The notes under the pieces were generated by a model. That model did no database searches, was not told where the DNA came from, and saw nothing but the letters and a program-made list of their open reading frames with translations. This document shows, one piece after another, positions 14,048-19,352 of a stretch of DNA of 19,352 nt. Position numbers and translations under genes: made by a program. The DNA is from Gemmatimonadales bacterium UBA2975 (GTDB lineage Bacteria; Gemmatimonadota; Gemmatimonadetes; Longimicrobiales; Gaopeijiaceae): the NCBI GenBank assembly GCA_002348265.1, contig DEAT01000090.1:1-19352 (forward strand), read 5' to 3'. How positions within the stretch are numbered: position 1 is the first letter of the stretch; each line of letters opens with the position of its first letter.

Positions 14048-15505
14048 TTGAATCGCTGCTCGTCATTCCTGAAGCCTTTGTCTGACTCTATCCCCCAAAC
14101 TGTTACCTGGGATCGCCCCATGCCTGCCTCACTAGAGGCGGAGACAGCTGTTCTTGGGGGGATGATGATCGACCGAGAGGCCGTCGTCCGCGCAGTAGAA
14201 AAGGTCAACTCGGCGGCTTTTTACCGTGAGGGTAATCGACGGGTCTTCTCGGCGATGGCTCGCCTTTTCGAGCGTGGGGATTCCATTGATCCAATCACGG
14301 TTTCCGAAGAACTCAAGAAAACGGGAGAACTCGATGCTGCGGGCGGAATAGATTATCTAGCGATGCTCGTTGATGCAGTTCCAACGGCTGCGAACATTGA
14401 GTATCACGCCAACATAGTTCGAGAAAAGGCATTGCTTCGCCGGCTGGTTGAGCGGGCATCCTCAATCATACGAGACGTTTATGATCAGGGTGATCGTGAT
14501 GTGGAGCAGATCCTTGACACTGCAGAGTCCAAGATATTCGAGGTCGCTGATAGTCATAAGAGGGAGGGCTTCGTTTGGATCAAGGATATCCTTTGGAAGA
14601 CGTTCGAGGAAATCGAACGGCGTCAGACTTCGGGCTCAAGCATCACGGGTGTCGCAACCGGATTCAACGATCTTGATCGGATGACCACGGGGCTGCAGAA
14701 GGGCGATCTTTGTATCATTGCCGCTCGCCCGTCGATGGGTAAGACAGCCCTTGCACTGAACGTCGCATCGTCTGCGGCGATAAATCAGAAGACGGCAGTG
14801 GGCATTTTTTCGCTTGAGATGTCACGAGAACAGCTCGTGCAGCGGATTCTTTGCGCCGAGGGACGCGTTGATGCCCAGAACCTAAGGCGTGGGCGTCTCT
14901 CTCCGGAAGAAAATTCTCGTTTGGCCAAGGCAGCGGGACATCTAAACACTGCTCCCATATGGATTGATGATCAGGCCGGATCGAATGTCTTGGAGGTACG
15001 AGCAAAGGCTCGCCGTATGCAGTCTGATCTTCGCGCCGATGGTCAGGAACTTGGTTTGATTGTGATCGACTATATGCAGTTGATGTCGGGTACTGGCAGG
15101 TCTGAGAGTCGGGTGCAGGAGGTCAGTCAGATTTCAAGAAGTTTAAAGGCTCTAGCGCGTGAGTTGGATGTTCCTCTTGTCGCGCTCTCCCAGCTTAGCC
15201 GTGGTCCTGAACAGCGGACCGATAAGCGACCCATGTTGTCGGACCTGCGGGAATCGGGCTCGATTGAGCAGGATGCAGATGTTGTCATGTTTCTGTTTAG
15301 GCCCGAGTACTACGCTGCAGCGGAAAATCGTCATGAGGTGGAAGGCAAGGCGGAGTTAATTATCTCGAAGCAGAGGAATGGGCCGACCGGTGTCGTGCCG
15401 CTCTTCTTCCATAAGGCTTATACGCGTTTTGATTCTGTTGTAGCAGAGGCCTCCGGGAGTAACGCGGCGCCTGCAGGTGGAATTAGAGACGGCTTTGGCC
15501 CGTGA
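14048..15505 (+). CDS. dnaB: Replicative DNA helicase DnaB
   Basis: A DnaB hexameric helicase, 485 residues from the TTG at 14048; it unwinds DNA ahead of the replisome and recruits primase. The N-terminal domain (about 28-125) begins with the conserved SLEAETAVLGGMMID. The RecA-like motor domain (about 195-465) has ATGFNDLDRMTTGL, Walker A ARPSMGKT (226-233), SLEMS (255-259), Walker B LIVIDYMQLM (337-346), LSQLSRG (380-386) and KQRNGPTG (441-448). No intein is present. The start is uncertain: TTG 14048 lies only about 4 bases after the predicted transcription start. TTG 14078 gives MSDSIPQTVTWDRPMPASLE and fits DnaB alignments, while ATG 14120 would cut into the conserved N-terminal PxxxEAE region. 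The stop overlaps ispD (GTGA). Confidence 0.96.
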   Translation: MNRCSSFLKPLSDSIPQTVTWDRPMPASLEAETAVLGGMMIDREAVVRAVEKVNSAAFYREGNRRVFSAMARLFERGDSIDPITVSEELKKTGELDAAGGIDYLAMLVDAVPTAANIEYHANIVREKALLRRLVERASSIIRDVYDQGDRDVEQILDTAESKIFEVADSHKREGFVWIKDILWKTFEEIERRQTSGSSITGVATGFNDLDRMTTGLQKGDLCIIAARPSMGKTALALNVASSAAINQKTAVGIFSLEMSREQLVQRILCAEGRVDAQNLRRGRLSPEENSRLAKAAGHLNTAPIWIDDQAGSNVLEVRAKARRMQSDLRADGQELGLIVIDYMQLMSGTGRSESRVQEVSQISRSLKALARELDVPLVALSQLSRGPEQRTDKRPMLSDLRESGSIEQDADVVMFLFRPEYYAAAENRHEVEGKAELIISKQRNGPTGVVPLFFHKAYTRFDSVVAEASGSNAAPAGGIRDGFGP

Positions 15506-16203
15506 CCAAGAGGGTTGGAGACACGCCCGCGAGAGTGGGCGTTGCTGTGCCAGCGGCTGGCTTAGGTCGGCGTATGGGCGGTGTCCGTAAGCCATTCCTT
15601 GAGCTCGCTGGAAAACCTGTTTTGCTGCGATCGCTGAGCCCGTTTTTAGCCGAGCCTCGGGTCACGGCGATAGCGATCGCCGTGATGCGGGAAGAATTGG
15701 ATAATCAGCCGGAATGGCTAACGGACTTAGACAAGAGAATCGTTGTAGTAGAGGGTGGCGAAACACGGGGTGCGTCTGTGGCCTGCGCGATTGGTGCACT
15801 TCCGGATGACGTTACGGAGATCGCGGTGCATGATGGCGCCCGTCCACTGGTAGCGCCCGAGGTGATCAGTAGATGTATCGATTTGGCCCGTGCGGGTGTT
15901 GGAGCGGTGGCGGGAGAGCCTATGATCGATACGGTCAAGCGAGTTGATGAAGAGGACTTTGTGACCGGAACTCCGGACCGTTCGACCTTGTGGTCAGCAC
16001 ATACCCCCCAAGTGTTCCCGGCTAAGATGCTGCGTGCCGCATACTCAAGAGGTTCTGCAGGGACTACAGATGATGCTTCTCTAGTAGAAGCTACCGGGGG
16101 ACGAATACAGATGCTGGATGATGGTGGAATGAATATCAAGATTACCCGACCCTCGGATCTTGTGCTTGCGGAGGCTATACTCTCGACGCTTGGTAGCGAC
16201 TGA
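15502..16203 (+). CDS. ispD: 2-C-methyl-D-erythritol 4-phosphate cytidylyltransferase
   Basis: A 233-residue IspD, joining CTP and MEP to give CDP-methylerythritol in the non-mevalonate isoprenoid pathway. The nucleotide-binding motif PAAGLGRRMG (17-26) is followed by KPFLEL with Lys30, equivalent to the catalytic lysine of E. coli (Lys27). GGETRGASVACAI (85-97), VHDGARPLV (109-117), DTVK (143-146), TPDRSTLW with Arg160 (157-164), TPQVF (168-172), TTDDASLVE (188-196) and NIKITRPSDL with Lys213 (211-220) are all in place. The GTG start at 15502 overlaps the dnaB stop by 4 bases. The short N-terminal extension before PARVGVAV has other possible starts (TTG near 15515 is out of frame). The presence of IspD implies the MEP pathway in this organism. 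Confidence 0.95.
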   Translation: MTKRVGDTPARVGVAVPAAGLGRRMGGVRKPFLELAGKPVLLRSLSPFLAEPRVTAIAIAVMREELDNQPEWLTDLDKRIVVVEGGETRGASVACAIGALPDDVTEIAVHDGARPLVAPEVISRCIDLARAGVGAVAGEPMIDTVKRVDEEDFVTGTPDRSTLWSAHTPQVFPAKMLRAAYSRGSAGTTDDASLVEATGGRIQMLDDGGMNIKITRPSDLVLAEAILSTLGSD

Positions 16204-16206
16204 CTG

Positions 16207-16857
16207 GTGCGCGTACTAGACCTCTGCGAAGAGCCAGATGTGGACCTGGTTCCAATAATCGCTCACCTCCGTTCTGGTGGCTTGGTGGCCTATCCGACGG
16301 AAACTGTATACGGCATAGGGGGCGTCTGCTCAATCGAGGCGTCAATGCGCGTTCGCGAGCTTAAGGGTCGCGAAGAAGCGAAGCCTTTGATCGCTTTGGT
16401 ACCCAACCGTGAGTCAGTGGGTCAGCTGGAGTGGACTCCCGAAGCGGTAGAGCTTGCTGAGACATTTTGGCCTGGTTCGTTGACTCTCGTTCTTCGAGAC
16501 GCAAATGGCCTCTTTCCCGACAGTGTGCGGGATTCGGACAGGAGGACTGTGGCTATTCGTGAGAGCCCTCACAGTTTGGTATCCCATCTGGTTCAAAAGT
16601 TAGGAGAACCTTTGACGTCTACGAGTCTTAATCTTTCTGGTGAGCCTGCTATTACAACCGGGGCTGCGGCGCGGGATTTTCTTGTAAGGCTCAATGTGAA
16701 AGATATTTGGCTGATTGACGGAGGTGCACTGCCACCGTCGCCGCCATCGACTATAGTAGACTGCACGACCGCACCTCCTTCGGTGCTCCGGAACGGAGCC
16801 ATTCCTTTAGAGCGACTTCGTCGCATCATAGAGGAGGCAGATGGATCCTTTGAATGA
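16207..16857 (+). CDS. tsaC: L-threonylcarbamoyladenylate synthase (TsaC/YwlC, Sua5-YrdC family)
   Basis: A 216-residue YrdC-domain enzyme that makes threonylcarbamoyl-AMP from threonine, bicarbonate and ATP, the first step of the tRNA t6A37 modification. Family motifs are AYPTETVYGIGG (28-39), KGREEAKPL (53-61, the KRxxxxPL-like loop), FWPGSLTLVL (87-96), VAIRES (115-120) and SLNLSGEP (140-147, where many members have SANxSGxP). It is a single-domain form without the extra Sua5 C-terminal domain. It uses GTG at 16207, three bases after the ispD stop. It overlaps the next gene, a YwlE-like phosphatase, by 17 bases. The same ywlC-ywlE neighbourhood is known in Bacillus. Confidence 0.93.
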   Translation: MRVLDLCEEPDVDLVPIIAHLRSGGLVAYPTETVYGIGGVCSIEASMRVRELKGREEAKPLIALVPNRESVGQLEWTPEAVELAETFWPGSLTLVLRDANGLFPDSVRDSDRRTVAIRESPHSLVSHLVQKLGEPLTSTSLNLSGEPAITTGAAARDFLVRLNVKDIWLIDGGALPPSPPSTIVDCTTAPPSVLRNGAIPLERLRRIIEEADGSFE

Positions 16858-17338
16858 TACGGGTGTGTTCCGACTGCTTTTTGTGTGCACTGGCAACACT
16901 TGTCGTTCCCCGATGGCGGAGGTGATCGCTAGGGACCAAATCACGAAGCTAGGTTGGAGTGAAATTGAGGTAGGCTCAGCGGGTGTAAGTGCATGGGAGG
17001 GTAGCCCCCCTTCTGGGGGTGCGGTCCGGGTTTCAGCGGCTAATGGATTGGACCTATCAGAGCATTCATCGACCTACCTCTCACAGGAATTGGTCGAGAA
17101 GGCCGACCTGATTCTCACCATGTCAGCTAGTCATGTTGTTAGAGCGCGAGAGCTGGGATCCGGTGAGAAAGTCGCACTGCTGCCGGCTTTTACCGCTAAT
17201 CAGGTCGATATGGATAAAGTAGGTGGGATACCTGACCCCATAGGTGGTTCAGACGAGGAGTATGCTGGGACCTTCGAAGTTCTAGACGGACTAATCGAGC
17301 TGGCTTTGATGAGAATCCAAGCCTTGCTGGAGCTATGA
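16841..17338 (+). CDS. Low-molecular-weight protein phosphatase, YwlE-like
   Basis: A 165-residue low-molecular-weight phosphatase. The P-loop is VCTGNTCRSPMAE, with nucleophile Cys16 and Arg22, and the general-acid loop is DPIGGSDEEY (about 131-140). Most tyrosine-specific members read CLGNICRS. A threonine at the fifth P-loop position (Thr20 here) is the feature that gives Bacillus YwlE its phospho-arginine preference. The next-door tsaC (ywlC) gene matches the Bacillus arrangement too. I therefore favour a protein-arginine-phosphatase-like role, but no arginine kinase (McsB) gene lies in the window, so tyrosine or another substrate is possible. GAGGAGG (16831-16837) precedes the ATG closely, with 3 bases between. 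The stop overlaps aroE as ATGA. Confidence 0.88.
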   Translation: MDPLNDTGVFRLLFVCTGNTCRSPMAEVIARDQITKLGWSEIEVGSAGVSAWEGSPPSGGAVRVSAANGLDLSEHSSTYLSQELVEKADLILTMSASHVVRARELGSGEKVALLPAFTANQVDMDKVGGIPDPIGGSDEEYAGTFEVLDGLIELALMRIQALLEL

Positions 17339-18177
17339 CAGTCACCGCTGCAACGCGTGTCCTGGCTCTTCTTGGTGATCCGATCTCTCACTCGGCTTCC
17401 CCAGAACTCCAGAATGCGGCGTTCCGAAAAGCTAGGGTTAAGGGAGTGTACGTTGCAGTTCGTTGTGCGGGGGAAGATCTCAGGGGGTTGATGAGAGGGT
17501 TGGCTCGAGCTGGGGGCGGTGGAAACGTGACGTTGCCTCACAAAGAAGCGGCCTCGAGGATTCTTGATATTCGAAGCGAGGCTGTGCGGAGGACGGGGGC
17601 TTGTAACACGTTCTGGGGTGACGATGCTGGACGACTCCACGGTGACAACACAGATGTAGAGGGGGTGCGTCGAGCACTAGCTAGTTTTATGCACGGGCCT
17701 ACAAAGGGGATGCGAGTGTTATTGCTCGGAGCTGGGGGCGCCGCTCGAGCGTCTCTCGCAGCACTAGTTGAGGAGGACGCTGGAGATATCCTGCTTTTCA
17801 ACAGGACCCTGGAACGTGCTCGCGCAGTGTCACTCAGGATCGGTGGTAACAAAGTGCGTGTGATACGACTTGCTAAGGAATTAGAGGGGCAAAAATTCGA
17901 CCTTGTAGTCAACGCGACTAGGCTTGGCCTAGAGCCAGATGACCCGTCACCGATTGATCTCAACGCACTTGGCCGCGTAGGCCAAGCGATGGATCTCGTG
18001 TATGGAAAACACGTGCCAGCTTTTGTTCAGGCCGCGGAGGAAGCAGGTATCCGAGCATCGGATGGCGCAGAAGTGCTGGTGCAACAGGCCGCGGTCTCAT
18101 TTGAACGTTGGTGGGGACGAGAGGCACCTCTAGACGCTATGCGCCAAGCGATGACTAAGAGGTATCGGACTCAATAA
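17335..18177 (+). CDS. aroE: Shikimate dehydrogenase
   Basis: A 280-residue shikimate dehydrogenase, reducing 3-dehydroshikimate with NADPH in the aromatic amino acid pathway. The substrate domain shows GDPISHSASP (14-23, with the paired serines), NVTLPHK with catalytic Lys70 (64-70), Asn91 (GACNTFWG) and GDNTDVEGV with Asp106 (103-111). The cofactor domain shows the glycine-rich LGAGGAARA (131-139) and FNRT (155-158), a typical NADP-binding NRT. VNATRLGL replaces the common NATPxG, a small change. The C-terminal EVLVQQAAVSFERWWG fits the family. It starts as ATGA overlapping the phosphatase stop and is the last gene of the run that begins with dnaB. Confidence 0.95.
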   Translation: MTVTAATRVLALLGDPISHSASPELQNAAFRKARVKGVYVAVRCAGEDLRGLMRGLARAGGGGNVTLPHKEAASRILDIRSEAVRRTGACNTFWGDDAGRLHGDNTDVEGVRRALASFMHGPTKGMRVLLLGAGGAARASLAALVEEDAGDILLFNRTLERARAVSLRIGGNKVRVIRLAKELEGQKFDLVVNATRLGLEPDDPSPIDLNALGRVGQAMDLVYGKHVPAFVQAAEEAGIRASDGAEVLVQQAAVSFERWWGREAPLDAMRQAMTKRYRTQ

Positions 18178-18420
18178 ATGGTGTTTCTCAAACGATAGAA
18201 TGATAGTGCAGGGGGCAGTCGACTTTTAACGGGTCCAAGTTCGTTCCTGCTGCTGATCTTTCCAGCTACTTTCAGGTTAATCGGACTGGCGTGGCTAGAA
18301 CTCGATTTCGGCAACCTCTTTAGCCTTGCTTGGACGCTTCCCTAGGCGTTTTAGGAGTTATCTTGAGGAAGTGCAGAATTGATTCTGCATCCTAATCCCC
18401 CCTCCGAGAGATTTCACAGA
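18178..18420 (+). other. Non-coding gap between aroE and gap
   Basis: No gene is visible in these 243 bases. A weak hairpin, ACGC (18334-18337) with GCGT (18346-18349), runs into TTTT (18349-18352) and could be a minor terminator, but the stem is only 4 base pairs. A clear palindrome lies at 18372-18389 and is listed separately. I cannot identify a convincing -35/-10 pair for the downstream gap gene. Confidence 0.5.
18372..18389 (+). repeat. Perfect inverted repeat, candidate operator upstream of gap
   Basis: TGCAGAAT-TG-ATTCTGCA has two perfect 8-base arms with a 2-base centre, 31 bases before the gap start codon. The tight centre disfavours an RNA hairpin with all pairs formed and fits a dimeric repressor site better. 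No T-run follows, so it is not an intrinsic terminator. Confidence 0.6.
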
Positions 18421-19352
18421 ATGGCGATCCGAGCAGCAATCAACGGATTCGGGCGCATCGGACGAAACGTCCTACGAAGCGCCAAGCAGGAAGGTAACAA
18501 CGACATAGATTTCGTTGCCGTGAACGACCTAACGAGTCCGCATACACTGGCTCATCTTCTTAAATACGATTCGGTCCACGGCCGCTACCCAGGCACGATT
18601 GAGGTTTCGGAGGATGGGTTAGTAATAGATGGAGAGGAGATAAAGGTGTTAAGCGAGCGGGACCCGGCTGCGCTTCCGTGGGCGGATTTAGGTGTTGATA
18701 TCGTCATTGAGTCGACCGGGGTGTTCCGTGATCACGAGTCAGCGTCGAAACACATAGAGGCCGGCGCGCGGAAGGTAATTATTTCGGCGCCCGGTAAGAA
18801 TGAGGATGTGACGATCGTCCTCGGGGTGAATCAGGACCGCTACAATCCGAATAGCCACCACATTATTTCGAACGCAAGCTGCACGACTAACTGTCTTGCG
18901 CCGGTAGTGAAGGTTCTCAGCGATGAGTTCGGTTTTCGACATGGTCTGATGACGACCATACATGCCTACACCACCGATCAGAGAATTCTCGATCTTCCTC
19001 ATTCAGATCTTCGCCGCTCGCGAGCAGCGGGGATGTCGATGATACCAACAACAACCGGAGCCGCGAAAGCAACGGGACTTGTCCTACCGCAAGTGGAGGG
19101 ACGGATTGATGGCATGGCAATAAGGGTTCCGACCTCTGACGTTTCTCTGGTTGATTTGGTAGCGGAGTTGGAAAGAGATGTTACAGAAGAGGAAGTGAAC
19201 AACGCGTTTCAAGCAGCAGCTGATGGCGCAATGGCTGGGGTGTTGGGTGTCTCGAATGAACCCTTGGTCTCGATCGATTACACTAGTGACCCTCGAAGCT
19301 CTACGGTCGATGCACTTTCTACTTCCGTTATGGATGGAAGAATGGTCAAGGT
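18421..19352 (+). CDS. gapA: Glyceraldehyde-3-phosphate dehydrogenase, 3' end outside the window
   Basis: The reading frame is open from the ATG at 18421 to the window edge (about 310 of the usual 335 or so residues), so the stop lies to the right. The enzyme oxidises glyceraldehyde 3-phosphate to 1,3-bisphosphoglycerate in glycolysis. The Rossmann motif INGFGRIGR (7-15) is followed by AVNDL with Asp36, and the acidic residue here favours NAD over NADP. The catalytic motif is ASCTTNCLAP with Cys154 (152-161), and His181 lies in TIHAYT. DLPHSDLRRSRAAG (191-204) and IPTTTGAAKATGL (208-220) are typical, and DLPH again matches NAD-dependent glycolytic forms. The ribosome binding site is weak (GAGAG about 10 bases upstream). 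A palindrome lies just upstream. Confidence 0.96.
   Translation, partial: MAIRAAINGFGRIGRNVLRSAKQEGNNDIDFVAVNDLTSPHTLAHLLKYDSVHGRYPGTIEVSEDGLVIDGEEIKVLSERDPAALPWADLGVDIVIESTGVFRDHESASKHIEAGARKVIISAPGKNEDVTIVLGVNQDRYNPNSHHIISNASCTTNCLAPVVKVLSDEFGFRHGLMTTIHAYTTDQRILDLPHSDLRRSRAAGMSMIPTTTGAAKATGLVLPQVEGRIDGMAIRVPTSDVSLVDLVAELERDVTEEEVNNAFQAAADGAMAGVLGVSNEPLVSIDYTSDPRSSTVDALSTSVMDGRMVK

Noticed and set aside
18334..18352. Hairpin plus TTTT as the aroE terminator.
   Set aside because: The stem is only 4 base pairs with an 8-base loop, too weak to call as a feature.
18739..19202. Three overlapping minus-strand open frames near the right edge.
   Set aside because: They are opposite the gapA frame, which has the full catalytic motif and runs through the window edge.

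Overview
The window is a dense, entirely plus-strand stretch of chromosomal housekeeping DNA from a Gram-negative-type bacterium. Two outer-membrane beta-barrel genes imply an outer membrane. GC content is moderate, and GTG/TTG starts and 4-base stop/start overlaps are frequent. The gene order pepA, TonB-plug barrel, yicC, gmk, rpoZ, coaBC, family 4 UDG, dnaB, ispD, tsaC, LMW phosphatase, aroE, gap, together with a monomeric NADP-isocitrate dehydrogenase, suggests Gemmatimonadota or a neighbouring phylum. That placement is from memory of gene content, not from a tree. I see no mobile elements, CRISPR arrays, tRNAs or rRNAs.

Layout. (1) Positions 1-2724 hold the 3' part of a phosphate (Pst) ABC transporter operon: the end of pstC, a complete pstA, and two consecutive PstB-type ATPase genes, all overlapping by 4-8 bases. 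(2) Positions 2946-4088 encode a porin of the phosphate-selective O/P family, preceded by two 11-base-period direct repeats that resemble Pho boxes. Together these look like a phosphate-scavenging locus spanning both membranes; no phoU follows the ATPases. (3) Position 4253 starts a monomeric NADP-dependent isocitrate dehydrogenase. (4) pepA (6670) and an outer-membrane TonB-plug protein (8154) are translationally coupled. (5) Positions 10095-13969 form a compact yicC-gmk-rpoZ-coaBC-udg cluster (RNA decay, GMP kinase, RNA polymerase omega, CoA synthesis, uracil repair). (6) A sigma70-like promoter near 14009-14037 precedes dnaB-ispD-tsaC-LMW phosphatase-aroE, whose members overlap or lie a few bases apart. 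(7) A 243-base non-coding gap with a palindrome precedes gapA, which runs off the right edge.

The most striking observation is in the Pst operon. The two PstB-type ATPases carry reciprocal motif losses. The first keeps a perfect LSGGQ signature but has lost the Q-loop glutamine (Pro) and the H-loop histidine (Asn). The second keeps perfect Walker A, Q-loop, Walker B and H-loop but has a degenerate signature (LSLEEQ). If they pair, they make one canonical and one degenerate ATP site, the layout known from asymmetric heterodimeric ABC proteins but not expected for a Pst importer, whose PstB is normally a homodimer.
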